From: Alphaproteobacteria bacterium | GTDB lineage: Bacteria > Pseudomonadota > Alphaproteobacteria > UBA9219 > RFNS01 | Reading direction: 5' to 3' | Assembly: GCA_016124955.1 (NCBI GenBank) | Contig: WGMR01000009.1 | Location: 62,001 to 126,000 of the forward strand | DNA: 64,000 nt | Notes under the pieces: model-generated | Databases searched by the model: none | What the model was told of the DNA's origin: nothing | Seen by the model: the letters and a program-made list of their open reading frames with translations, nothing else | Program-made: the position numbers and the translations under genes | Shown: positions 25,862-35,055 of the stretch, one piece after another | How positions within the stretch are numbered: position 1 is the first letter of the stretch | How the letters are laid out: each line of letters opens with the position of its first letter

Positions 25862-27121
25862 ATGCCATCCCTGCAATCCATAGTATTATATAGCGCGCTT
25901 GCGGCCATTCTGGCCGCGGCGCCCGCTGTTTTTGCCCAAAATCCGGCCCATGCGCAAGATACCGCCCCGGCGGACCCCGCCCCCGCCCCCGCCGCGGCCT
26001 CGCCCGATGCGCCGGTCGATGCGGTCGCGCCCCAATTCATGCCCGTCTTCCCGCTGGGGCTTGATGATGCGGCCGCCCCGCTTTTGCTGCCGCTTTACAG
26101 CAACCTGCCGCTTGGCCGCCCGCACCCTGGGGTCAAGCGCGCCGTGATCATGGTGCACGGCATTTTGCGCGACGCCAGCACGGCCTATGCCCGCGCGCTG
26201 ACTTATGCGGGCGCGGCGGCGGGCGAGCGCGGCGATACGATTTTGCTGGCGCCGCAATTTTTGTCCGCGAGCGATATCATGCGTTTTGCCGCGCATCTGC
26301 CGGACGGCGGAAAATCCATCGCCTATTGGCAGGCCGACGGCTGGCTTTTGGGTGACGATAGCGCCAGCAAGACGGGCACGCGCCCGGTTAGCTCGTTTAC
26401 CGCGCTCGATATTCTGTTGGCCTATCTGGCCGAAAAAGATTTTTTTCCCGATCTGCAGCAAGCCACGATCGCAGGCTTTGCCGATGGCGCGGTGTTCGTG
26501 CAAACCTATGCCGCCGCCAGCCGCGCCCCCGATCTGCTTGAAAGCGTAATGGTGGAAACGCGCTTTCTTGTCGCGGGCGCCCCGCATTATCTGTACATGA
26601 CCGGTGTGCGCCCGAAGGAACAGACGGATGCGAAGGAAAGCGCCGGGAAACAGGCAACCGCGCCGGAAAGCGTCGGCTTCACGCGGCCCGAACTTACCAT
26701 TTGCCCCGGCTATGACCATTACCCCTTCGGCATGGAGCGGCTGAACGATTACATGCGCCAGCAGGGCGCGAGCCAGGTGCGGCTGCGCTACCCCACGCGG
26801 CGCGTGCATTACATCGCGCCCGCCGCGCCGCTGCCATCCGCCACGGTGATCGACCGCAGCTGCGCCGCGCGGTTGCAGGGCGACGATATCGCCGCCCGTG
26901 CCCGCAATTATTTTTCCTACCTGCAAACCATTTACGGCCCGGTGGCGCGCAGCCTGCAGCGGTTGCATGTGATCGAGGGCGCGGGGTGGGATGCCGCCGC
27001 GCTGCTCGGTTCCGCGTGCGGCAACGCCATATTGCTGGGCGACGGGGTGTGTGAAACAGGCCTGATCGGCACGTTCGGCCCGCCGGGGGAAATGCCTAAA
27101 GACCGAGAAAACGGCGAATAA
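25862..27121 (+). CDS. secreted alpha/beta-hydrolase-fold protein lacking catalytic residues
   Basis: A 419-residue protein with a signal peptide (IVLYSALAAILAAAPAVFAQ) and an Ala/Pro linker, then a hydrolase fold (VIMVHGILRD). At the nucleophile elbow the usual G-H-S-A-G is GFADGAVFVQ, so Ser is Ala. In related proteins a GVGHD motif supplies the catalytic His; here it reads GAGWD. The usual acid-bearing strand reads YIAPAAPLP. Other family features remain (APHYLYM, CPGYDHYPFG, IDRSCAARLQG). Likely a periplasmic binding or structural protein. Its 3' end overlaps the convergent hydrolase by 26 bases. Confidence 0.75.
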   Translation: MPSLQSIVLYSALAAILAAAPAVFAQNPAHAQDTAPADPAPAPAAASPDAPVDAVAPQFMPVFPLGLDDAAAPLLLPLYSNLPLGRPHPGVKRAVIMVHGILRDASTAYARALTYAGAAAGERGDTILLAPQFLSASDIMRFAAHLPDGGKSIAYWQADGWLLGDDSASKTGTRPVSSFTALDILLAYLAEKDFFPDLQQATIAGFADGAVFVQTYAAASRAPDLLESVMVETRFLVAGAPHYLYMTGVRPKEQTDAKESAGKQATAPESVGFTRPELTICPGYDHYPFGMERLNDYMRQQGASQVRLRYPTRRVHYIAPAAPLPSATVIDRSCAARLQGDDIAARARNYFSYLQTIYGPVARSLQRLHVIEGAGWDAAALLGSACGNAILLGDGVCETGLIGTFGPPGEMPKDRENGE

Positions 27122-27941
27122 CCCCGATCTGGTGCGCGTCCGTCAGTGTCGGAATGTGGCCGATACCGGGTATTTCGACCAGCTCGGCCTTCGGCCCGCG
27201 CGCGGTCATTTCTTGCGCGGTTTGTGCGGACAGAACGTCGGACAATTCGCCGTGCAACAGCAATGTGGGCGCTTGCACGCGGTCATAGAAATCCCACAAA
27301 TCCACATCGGTTTTTATATCGGCGAAGTTCGACGCGACCTTCGGATCGTAGCAAAGCTTGAAGCTTCCGTCCGGCATCGTGCGCGTGCCGTACGCGGTGA
27401 TGTGCGCGAAATCATCGTCCGTCATCGGCCCGCTAAGCTCGTAGGTTTTGCGGAAATAGGCTTCGACCGCCGCCTTGCTGCTGAAGGAAAGATCGAGCCC
27501 GGTATAGGAAGCGATGCGCGCCAGCGCTTCGGCCGGGATGAAGGGCCCGACATCGTTCAGCACAAGCCGCCGCACCGGCGTTTTCGGATGCGCCGCGAGC
27601 AGGAAGCCGATGATTCCGCCCATGGACGTACCGACCCAGTCAACCTCGCTTACGCCAAGATGCGCGATGATCGCGCCCATGTCGGCCAGATATTGCGGGT
27701 ATGAATAATGCACGGGGTCGGCCAGCCAATCGCTACGTCCGCGCCCAACAACGTCTATGCCGACAACGCGCGCCGCGCCGCTTTCGCTGAGCGCGAGCGC
27801 AAGCTTGTTAAAATCCTGCGCGTTGCGGGTCAGGCCATGCACGCAAATGACAGTGCGCGGCGCATCGGCCCGGCCCCACACATAGTAAGCGACCTTGTGC
27901 GGCCCGGCGGGGCTTAGGCAGGGTACGAAAGAAGGTTCCAT
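27096..27941 (-). CDS. alpha/beta hydrolase
   Basis: A 281-residue cytoplasmic enzyme. Oxyanion strand VICVHGLTRN, nucleophile elbow VGTSMGGIIGF with Ser, acid in LLLHGELSDVL and His in IPGIGHIP are all present. No signal peptide. Substrate unknown; esterase or C-C hydrolase are both possible. Convergent with, and overlapping, the secreted inactive hydrolase-fold gene. Confidence 0.9.
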   Translation of the reverse strand: MEPSFVPCLSPAGPHKVAYYVWGRADAPRTVICVHGLTRNAQDFNKLALALSESGAARVVGIDVVGRGRSDWLADPVHYSYPQYLADMGAIIAHLGVSEVDWVGTSMGGIIGFLLAAHPKTPVRRLVLNDVGPFIPAEALARIASYTGLDLSFSSKAAVEAYFRKTYELSGPMTDDDFAHITAYGTRTMPDGSFKLCYDPKVASNFADIKTDVDLWDFYDRVQAPTLLLHGELSDVLSAQTAQEMTARGPKAELVEIPGIGHIPTLTDAHQIGVIRRFLGL

Positions 27942-28065
27942 CGCGGGGTTTCCATAGCGTATAGCGGGTTGTATCGTAGCGGGAAGATGCTAAAATAACA
28001 GTAAATCAAACACTTGCAAAAAACAAAGCCGCCCGCAAACAAAACCGCCCGCCAGCAGGGACATC

Positions 28066-30621
28066 ATGAATACAGCCGCCGCGCCCGCTATTGCCGTTAT
28101 CGTTCGCTGGGCGCGCCGCCTGTTTCTTTTCGGGATCGGTTTTGTTTTGATCGCGGCCGCCGCCGCGCTTTTGCTTTGGCGCGGGCAAATGCCTTCATAC
28201 ACGGGCACGGTCAAGTTTGCGGGGCTTGGGGCCGAAACCGAAGTGCTGCGCGACCGGAACGGCATTCCGCATATTTTTTCCGCTTCACGCACCGATGCGG
28301 CGCGGGCGCTTGGCTATGTGCATGCGCAAGACCGCCTGTTTCAAATGGAAATGCAGCGCCGCGCGGGCGCGGGGCGGTTGAGCGAGGTCGTGGGCGCGGA
28401 CGCGCTGCCTTATGACAAGCTGTTTCGCACGCTCGGCATCTATGCGCTTGCGCAAAGCAGTTACGGCGCGCTGGCGGGCGATGCGCGCGATATCCTTGAT
28501 GCCTATACGGATGGCGTGAACGCATGGCTCGATACGCATAAGGGTTCGCTGCCGCTGGAATTCACGCTGCTCGGGTTCAGCCCGGAAGCCTGGAAGCCTG
28601 CCGATACGCTTGTGTGGGGCAAGCTGATGGCGTGGCGGCTGAGCGCCAACTACCGGCTTGAAGCCTATCGGGGCCGCCTCGCTGCGCGCTACGACCACGA
28701 CAAGCTTGAACGGTTGTTCCCGCCCGCGCCTGAAGCCGCGCCGGTGACGACGCGCCCGGAATTCCCCCCTCTGGTCATCACGCCTGCGGAAAAAAAGATA
28801 TTGCCGGTCGAACCGGCGCCCGAAACGCCGGAAAATGCCCCGGATGCCGCGCCTGCTCCTGAAGCGCCCGTTCCGGCGGATGAAGACCATACCGATGCGC
28901 GCAAGCAATTGTGGCGCAAGGCGTTGCCTGTGCTCGCGGGCATGGCTGGCGCGCTGCCCGCCGGCGCGCCGGGCGCATCGAACGAATGGGTGGTTTCCGG
29001 CGCGCGCAGCGTAACCGGCAAGCCGCTGCTGGCGAACGACCCGCATCTCGATCTCGAAACCCCGATCCTTTGGTATCTTGCGCGCATCACGACGCCGGAA
29101 GAAACCCTGACGGGCGCGACCGTGCCGGGGCTTCCTGTCGTGCTGCTCGGGCAGAACGGCTTTATCGCATGGGGCTTCACCACCACCAACAGCGATACGC
29201 AGGATCTTTATATCGAAACCATCGATCCCGCTGACCCGGGCAGCTACATCGCGCCCGAAGGTTCGCGCAAGTTCGAAGTGCGCGAAGAAATCATCGGCGT
29301 GAAGGGCCAAGATGACGTGACCTTGCGCGTGCGCAGCACCCGCCACGGCCCCGTGCTTTCCGATATCGTGGACGAATTGAACGATGATATGCTGGGCGCC
29401 GGGCAGGTGGTCTCGCTGGCCTTCACGGGCCTTGGCGAGCACGACCGTTCGTCCGAGGCGCTTTTGCGCATCAATCAGGCGCGCAACTGGCAGCAGTTCC
29501 TCGATGCGCTCGCGATCTACGAAACGCCGACGCAAAACATGGTCTATGCCGACCGCGAGGGCAATATCGGCTTTATCAACGGCGGCTATATCCCCGTGCG
29601 CAAAAACGGCGATGGCCGTTTCCCGGCCGACGGGACCACAACCGATGGCGACTGGATCGGTTTCGTGCCGTTCAATTACTTGCCGCAGGTCTATAACCCG
29701 CCGGGCGGCACGATTTTGAACGCCAACAACGCGGTGGTGGACAGGGGCTACCCGTATTGGCTCGGCACCGATTACGCCGCCTATTACCGCGCGCAGCGTA
29801 TCGCCGAACTTCTGAAGGCGAAGGATAAATTCTCGGTCAACGATTTCGCAACAATACAGGCTGACACGGTTTCGACCGCCGCGCGGGATCTGATGCCCTT
29901 CCTTTTGCGGCTCGTGCCCACCACGATGCAGGAAAAGACGGCGCTCGATCTTTTACGTGCGTGGGATTTCACGATGGACAAGAACCGCCCCGAACCGCTG
30001 ATTTTCGAATGGTGGTTGCGGCAGATGAATTTACGCTTGCTGGCCGGGCAGCTCGATGAGGTGATGGAAGCCAGGGGGCCGCTCAATGCCGAAGTGGTGA
30101 AAGGCATTCTGGAAAAACCGGATGGTTTTTGCCGCACATGGGAAAAACGCGATGCGACCGATTGCAACCATGTGGTGGAGCGTGCCTTCCTTGAAACGCT
30201 CGACGAGCTGACGCATCGCTACAGCCCGGATATCGGCACATGGCGCTGGGGCAGCGAACATATCGCAGCCATGGAAAACCGCGTGCTCGGTCATTTGCCC
30301 GGCTTCAACACGTTCTTCGGACTCGGTTTTAGCAGCGGCGGGGGTTTCTATACGGTCGATCGGGGCGGCAATTACGGCTTTGGCGACAGCCGCCACCCGC
30401 TGATCCGCGACCATGGCGCGGGGTATCGCGCGGTCTATGACCTTGGCGACCCGGCTAAATCCCGCTTTATGATTGCGACCGGGCAGGCGAGCCATCCGTT
30501 CTCGCCCTACTACGATAACTTCCTGGAACCGTGGCAGGCGGGCCGTTCCGTCACGCTCGGCCAGACGCGCGAAGAATTGCAGCGCGACAATGCCGGTGTG
30601 ATGACGTTCGTTCCCGAATAG
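28066..30621 (+). CDS. penicillin acylase family protein (Ntn hydrolase)
   Basis: An 851-residue precursor with an N-terminal membrane anchor (RRLFLFGIGFVLIAAAAALLL). Self-cleavage should occur before Ser305 in GASNEWVVSG, producing alpha and beta chains. The region TGKPLLANDPHL and a late TGQASHPFSPYYDN are family signatures. It hydrolyses amide bonds in the periplasm, possibly acyl-homoserine lactones or beta-lactams; the substrate is not determinable. An insert rich in Pro, Ala and Glu lies at about residues 225-285. The next gene starts seven bases on. Confidence 0.92.
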   Translation: MNTAAAPAIAVIVRWARRLFLFGIGFVLIAAAAALLLWRGQMPSYTGTVKFAGLGAETEVLRDRNGIPHIFSASRTDAARALGYVHAQDRLFQMEMQRRAGAGRLSEVVGADALPYDKLFRTLGIYALAQSSYGALAGDARDILDAYTDGVNAWLDTHKGSLPLEFTLLGFSPEAWKPADTLVWGKLMAWRLSANYRLEAYRGRLAARYDHDKLERLFPPAPEAAPVTTRPEFPPLVITPAEKKILPVEPAPETPENAPDAAPAPEAPVPADEDHTDARKQLWRKALPVLAGMAGALPAGAPGASNEWVVSGARSVTGKPLLANDPHLDLETPILWYLARITTPEETLTGATVPGLPVVLLGQNGFIAWGFTTTNSDTQDLYIETIDPADPGSYIAPEGSRKFEVREEIIGVKGQDDVTLRVRSTRHGPVLSDIVDELNDDMLGAGQVVSLAFTGLGEHDRSSEALLRINQARNWQQFLDALAIYETPTQNMVYADREGNIGFINGGYIPVRKNGDGRFPADGTTTDGDWIGFVPFNYLPQVYNPPGGTILNANNAVVDRGYPYWLGTDYAAYYRAQRIAELLKAKDKFSVNDFATIQADTVSTAARDLMPFLLRLVPTTMQEKTALDLLRAWDFTMDKNRPEPLIFEWWLRQMNLRLLAGQLDEVMEARGPLNAEVVKGILEKPDGFCRTWEKRDATDCNHVVERAFLETLDELTHRYSPDIGTWRWGSEHIAAMENRVLGHLPGFNTFFGLGFSSGGGFYTVDRGGNYGFGDSRHPLIRDHGAGYRAVYDLGDPAKSRFMIATGQASHPFSPYYDNFLEPWQAGRSVTLGQTREELQRDNAGVMTFVPE

Positions 30622-30628
30622 GCGGCTT

Positions 30629-31516
30629 GTGAAGTTTTTTGCGCTTGATGATTTCGGAAAGGGCGTAGCGCTGACGCTGATCGCGGCAACGTGTTTCGGC
30701 GTTCACCCTATCCTCGCGGCGCTGATTTACCAGCATGGCGGCGATGTTACCAGCGTAAACCTTGCCCGCGTTGTTGCCATTTATATCGGCACCGCGTTTC
30801 TGTTGTGGCGCCGGGGGTATCCGGTTTTGCCCGCCCGGGCGGATTTTCTTAAAACCTTTCTGCCGCTGGGCCTCACATCCTTTCTTGTCATCACCTTTTA
30901 CATGGCGGCACTGACGATGATCGAGGCGTCGCTGGCTGTGGTGATCGTTTTCACCTACCCGATGCTCATCGCGGCGCTGACTTATCTATTCAACCGGGGG
31001 GAATTCAGCCCGGTTTTGTTACTTTGTTTGTTGACCGGGTTTGCCGGGGTGGCGCTGGTCGTTGGCCGGTCCCCCGGGGATATAAGCTGGCCCGGCGTTT
31101 TGCTGGCTTTCGGCGCGGCCTGCGCCTGCGCCGCCAATTTTTTTGTATCGGCCCGGGTGATGGAAAGCCATCACCCGCTTAGCCTTGCGGCCTTCATGGC
31201 GCTGGCGGCCGCGCCCATGGTGTTCGGGCTCGGGCTTGTCATCGGCATGCACTGGCCTGTGGATGCGGCCGGCTGGGCCATGCTGCTGACGCTTGCGGCT
31301 ATTTGTTTTGCCGGCATGATCGGGATTGTCACCGGGATCAAGCTGCTTGGCGCGCTGCGGTTCAGCATCATCATGAAGTTCGAACCGTTGGTGACGCTTA
31401 TGACCGCCTGGGCCGTGCTGGGTGAAACCCTGGGCGGGCTGCAATTGCTGGGCGCCGCGCTTTTGATCGGCGCGCTGTTTCTGGTTGATAAAAAACCCGC
31501 TCTGCCGCCGGTCTAG
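30629..31516 (+). CDS. EamA-family (DMT) transporter
   Basis: A 295-residue membrane protein with about ten helices in two EamA repeats (LTLIAATCFGVHPILAAL and VLLAFGAACACAANFF). The end carries FEPLVTLMTAWAVLGETLG, typical of this family. GTG start at 30629, immediately after penicillin acylase, suggesting cotranscription and perhaps export or uptake of the acylase product; the pairing is inference. Convergent with the flavin reductase, overlapping by four bases. Confidence 0.88.
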   Translation: MKFFALDDFGKGVALTLIAATCFGVHPILAALIYQHGGDVTSVNLARVVAIYIGTAFLLWRRGYPVLPARADFLKTFLPLGLTSFLVITFYMAALTMIEASLAVVIVFTYPMLIAALTYLFNRGEFSPVLLLCLLTGFAGVALVVGRSPGDISWPGVLLAFGAACACAANFFVSARVMESHHPLSLAAFMALAAAPMVFGLGLVIGMHWPVDAAGWAMLLTLAAICFAGMIGIVTGIKLLGALRFSIIMKFEPLVTLMTAWAVLGETLGGLQLLGAALLIGALFLVDKKPALPPV

Positions 31517-31998
31517 TTTTTTATGCGCCTGTATTGCCCGCGATAATACAAAAGCGGCGCAGGCAAGGCTTTGCCGGGCGCCATTTGCAGATCGGTCACT
31601 TGACCGAGGAAGATGCCGTGATCCCCGCCGGCGAGGATTTTTTTCTTCCTGCACACGATCCAGCCCAGCGCGCCGCGCAACAAGGGGCAACCCTGATCGC
31701 CCTGATCATACGCGACCTTGCCCCATTGCTTGCTGCCCGTGCCTGCAAAATGGCGCGAAAGTTTTTGTTGCCGGTCCGAAAGGATGTTGACGGCGAAATA
31801 ATGCGCATCGGCGAAAGCTTCGTAGCAGCGCGCATCCTGCGCGAGACAGAACAGCACCAGCGGCGGCGTCAGCGCGACCGAGCTGAAGGAATTGATGGTG
31901 ACGCCGACGGGCGCGCCGTTTGCCTTGCGTGCGGTCACGACCGTGACGCCGGTGGCGAACGCGCCCAACACATCGCGAAAAAGACGTTGGTTGATCAT
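31513..31998 (-). CDS. flavin reductase-like domain protein
   Basis: A 161-residue FMN-binding flavin reductase. ATG 31998 gives FRDVLGAFATGVTVVTA, the family start. GVTINSFSSVALTPPLVLFCL binds flavin, and FAVNILSDRQQKLSRHFAG follows. It ends GDHGIFLGQV and LLYYRGQYRRI. It reduces flavin with NAD(P)H for a partner monooxygenase, which is not evident here. Confidence 0.92.
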   Translation of the reverse strand: MINQRLFRDVLGAFATGVTVVTARKANGAPVGVTINSFSSVALTPPLVLFCLAQDARCYEAFADAHYFAVNILSDRQQKLSRHFAGTGSKQWGKVAYDQGDQGCPLLRGALGWIVCRKKKILAGGDHGIFLGQVTDLQMAPGKALPAPLLYYRGQYRRIKN

Positions 31999-32152
31999 GG
32001 GGTTAGATATATGCCGTTTCCCGTCCCCGGCGGCAAGGAAAAGCGGCGTTTTGTGGCCGTGTCCGCGTCGCGCCCGGCCCTGTTTTAACGGCTTGTTTAT
32101 AAAATATGGCGGCCAGCCGCGCTTTTTGCCCGCGCGCACGCCCGGAAGGGCG

Positions 32153-32167
32153 TTAAAGCCTCTTTAA
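32153..32167 (+). promoter_or_regulatory. CtrA-type box upstream of motA
   Basis: A perfect TTAA-N7-TTAA site, the consensus for full CtrA binding in alphaproteobacteria, ends about 75 bases before the motA ATG; another GTTAAGG half follows. CtrA commonly controls motility genes, so regulation of motA-motB by it is likely. Seen directly as sequence; function inferred. Confidence 0.65.
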
Positions 32168-32242
32168 CCCTGTTAAGGCCATATTGAACGCTGGTTTTCC
32201 CTGTTTTTTCACCCCAAACCTGTCAACGCCGCGGGTCTTTCC

Positions 32243-33112
32243 ATGCTTTTTATCGTCGGCTTCGTTCTCGTTAATCTGTGCACCTTCGGCGGCTTCGTCC
32301 TGATGGGCGGGCATCTGGAAGTGATCGCGCGCTCGGCGCCGTTCGAATTCATCATCATCGGCGGCGTTGCCTTCGCCGCGACCCTGATCGCCAACCGCGG
32401 CGTGACGCTGAAGCGGCTCATAAAATCGCTCGGCATGCTGGTGGCAAAATCGAAATATGACAAGGGTGCGTATGTCGAATTGCTGTGCATGATGTACCAG
32501 GTGTTCAAACTGGCAAAAACCAAGGGCCTGCTGGCGCTGGAATCGCACGTTGAAAACCCGTACGACAGCGCGATCTTCCAGCAGTTTCCGCGCTTCCTTT
32601 CGGATCATCATGCGGTTGATTTCTTTTGCGACTATCTGCGTCTCGTGACGCTTGGTGCCGACAAACCGTACGAGCTTGAAGCGCTGATGGACGAAGAAAT
32701 GGAAGTGCATCACACCGAAGACCATGAAATTTCGCACTCGGTACAGCTGATCGCCGACGGCTTGCCGGCCGTGGGCATTGTCGCCGCCGTGCTCGGCGTT
32801 ATTAAAACCATGGGCGCGATCACCGAGCCGCCGGAAGTGCTGGGCCGATTGATCGGTGGCGCGCTGGTCGGTACATTCCTTGGTGTGTGGATGGCGTACG
32901 GCTTCTTCGGCCCGATCGCCAACATCCTGCAGATGAAGTTCGATGAAAACGGCAAGTATTTTCAGTGCATGAAGATCGGCCTGCTTGGCCATCTGAACGG
33001 CTACGCGCCTTCGATTTCGATCGAATATGCGCGCAAGGCGCTTCTGAACGAGGTGCGCCCGACATTCACCGAGGTTGAAGAGGCCACGGGGCAGCTTCCT
33101 GCCCCGGGCTAG
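32243..33112 (+). CDS. motA: flagellar motor stator protein MotA
   Basis: A 289-residue inner-membrane stator subunit. Four membrane helices: two at the N terminus (MLFIVGFVLVNLCTFGGFVL; FEFIIIGGVAFAATLI) and two late (GLPAVGIVAAVLGVIKTMG; LGRLIGGALVGTFLGVWMAYG). The cytoplasmic loop carries the charged residues that contact FliG (FPRFLSDHHAVDFFCDYLRL). MotB follows after 20 bases. Confidence 0.96.
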   Translation: MLFIVGFVLVNLCTFGGFVLMGGHLEVIARSAPFEFIIIGGVAFAATLIANRGVTLKRLIKSLGMLVAKSKYDKGAYVELLCMMYQVFKLAKTKGLLALESHVENPYDSAIFQQFPRFLSDHHAVDFFCDYLRLVTLGADKPYELEALMDEEMEVHHTEDHEISHSVQLIADGLPAVGIVAAVLGVIKTMGAITEPPEVLGRLIGGALVGTFLGVWMAYGFFGPIANILQMKFDENGKYFQCMKIGLLGHLNGYAPSISIEYARKALLNEVRPTFTEVEEATGQLPAPG

Positions 33113-33132
33113 AACCGTAGCGGGAGAATCTT

Positions 33133-34182
33133 ATGGCCGCTAACGACCAGCCAGCAATCATCATCCGCAAAAAGCGCAAGAAGGCGGGCGGAGGCCATCA
33201 TGGCGGCGCCTGGAAAGTGGCCTATGCCGATTTCGTGACGGCGATGATGGCGTTCTTTCTTCTGCTCTGGTTGCTGAACGTCACAACCGATATCGAGCGC
33301 AAGGGTATCGCCGATTATTTTGCGCCCGCCAGCATATCGAAATCCGAATCGGGTGCGGGCGGCGTCATGGGCGGCCTCACCATCACGATGGATGGCGCCA
33401 TGCAGCATATGAATTCGCCGCCAACGGTCGAGGAACGCACGATCCCGACCACCGGCAAGGGCGAACATGGCGAGGATGAAACGCCGCGCAAGAGTGATGG
33501 CGGCGCCGAAGGCAAGGCCGATGGTACGGGCGCCGCCGCCGGTGCGGCGGGCGGCGACGGCGAAGCGGGCGGAAAAACGCCCGAGCAAGCGATTGCGGCG
33601 GCGATTGCCAAGCGCGAAGCCGAGGAAGCGGCCCTGTTCGGTCAGGCAACCGAAGCGCTGCGCGACGCGATCCGGCAGAGCCCCGAACTGAGCGACCTGG
33701 CCGAACAGCTGGTGATCGATAACACGCCTGAAGGCTTGCGCATTCAAATCGTCGATAAGGATAATTATTCGATGTTCCCTTCGGGCGGTGCGAACCCGTA
33801 CCAGAAAAGCCGCGATTTGCTGCATCTTGTCGGCAAGGTTCTGGCGCGGTTGCCGAACCGGATATCGGTTTCCGGCCATACCGACGGCAAACCCTTTCCG
33901 GTTGCATCGCGGCGCGATAACTGGTCGCTTTCGACCGAGCGTGCGAATGTCAGCCGCGCCGCGCTTGTGAACGCGGGCGTCGCCAACGAACGCGTGGCGC
34001 GCGTCGTCGGCATGGCGGACCGGGATCCGCTCGATCCCGCCAACCCGCTCGCGTCGATGAACCGGCGCATTTCCATCGTGCTGTTGCGGCAGAACCTGAA
34101 TGTGACGGACAGCGGCGCATTGAAGAAAGATAAAAGCCCCGCGCCAGGGCTGGATGTCGCGCCTTCGATCATCCCGCAATAA
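33133..34182 (+). CDS. motB: flagellar motor stator protein MotB
   Basis: A 349-residue stator subunit. One membrane helix near residues 35-57 begins with the proton-accepting Asp in YADFVTAMMAFFLLLWLLN. A long Gly/Ala/Glu linker (about 110-165) precedes the OmpA-like peptidoglycan-binding domain with VSGHTDGKPF and MNRRISIVLL. With MotA it forms the proton-driven stator. Confidence 0.96.
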   Translation: MAANDQPAIIIRKKRKKAGGGHHGGAWKVAYADFVTAMMAFFLLLWLLNVTTDIERKGIADYFAPASISKSESGAGGVMGGLTITMDGAMQHMNSPPTVEERTIPTTGKGEHGEDETPRKSDGGAEGKADGTGAAAGAAGGDGEAGGKTPEQAIAAAIAKREAEEAALFGQATEALRDAIRQSPELSDLAEQLVIDNTPEGLRIQIVDKDNYSMFPSGGANPYQKSRDLLHLVGKVLARLPNRISVSGHTDGKPFPVASRRDNWSLSTERANVSRAALVNAGVANERVARVVGMADRDPLDPANPLASMNRRISIVLLRQNLNVTDSGALKKDKSPAPGLDVAPSIIPQ

Positions 34183-34308
34183 CCGTCTATCGCAGAGCGG
34201 CCGGTAACCGCCTGTTCCGCCATGGAAATAATTTGCACTTGTCCCGCACGGCGGGAAGCCCGAAACTAGGGCCTTCGCAAGCCATTTTCAGCGTGGTCCG
34301 CCCGCTCC

Positions 34309-35055
34309 ATGTCCATCATCCCGCCCGGCCTGAGCCGTAACCTGCAATTCTATCTTTCCGGGCCGTTGCCTTGCCCCTATCTGCCCGAACAGGTCGAACG
34401 CAAGCTGTTCACCCGCCTTTCGGGCGACGGCGCGCGCGATGCGCAAACCAATTCCGGCCTGACCCGCGCCGGGTTCCGCCGCAGCCACGATATTGTGTAC
34501 CGCCCCGCTTGCCCGCAATGCAGCGCCTGCGTGCCCGTGCGCATCCCCGTCCGCCAGTTTGCGCCATCGCAAAGCCTGCGCCGCACGCAGCGCCGTAACG
34601 CGGATCTGACGCTCGAGATAACGGGAACAGACGTCACGCAGGAACAGTTCGCGCTTTTCACCGCCTATCAGCAATCGCGCCACGCCGACAGCGACATGGC
34701 GCGCATGAGCTTTGCCGATTTCAACGCGATGGTGCGCGAAGGGCAGACGGGCACGAAAATATTCCAGCTGCGTACGCCCGGCGGCGCGCTGGCGGGCGCC
34801 GTGCTGGCCGATACGATCGGCGACGGCTATTCCGCGATCTACAGCTTCTTCGACCCGGCCGAAGCGAAACGCAGCCTTGGCGTGATGCTGATCATGATGC
34901 TGGTGCACGAAGCGGAGTATGCGAACCTGCCTTATGTTTATCTCGGTTACTGGATCGCGCGTTCGCGCAAAATGGCCTACAAGGCACGTTTCCGTCCGTT
35001 GCAGGCGCTCGGGCCGCACGGGTGGGACTGGCTGCCTGAAACCCATGAACAATAA
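34309..35055 (+). CDS. bpt: aspartate/glutamate leucyltransferase (arginyltransferase family)
   Basis: A 248-residue aminoacyl-tRNA protein transferase that adds Leu to N-terminal Asp/Glu, marking proteins for degradation by the N-end rule. Signatures are FYLSGPLPCPYLP, the Cys cluster CPQCSACVPVRIP, and VYLGYWIARSRKMAYKARFRPLQ. Overlaps the next gene by 11 bases. Confidence 0.95.
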   Translation: MSIIPPGLSRNLQFYLSGPLPCPYLPEQVERKLFTRLSGDGARDAQTNSGLTRAGFRRSHDIVYRPACPQCSACVPVRIPVRQFAPSQSLRRTQRRNADLTLEITGTDVTQEQFALFTAYQQSRHADSDMARMSFADFNAMVREGQTGTKIFQLRTPGGALAGAVLADTIGDGYSAIYSFFDPAEAKRSLGVMLIMMLVHEAEYANLPYVYLGYWIARSRKMAYKARFRPLQALGPHGWDWLPETHEQ

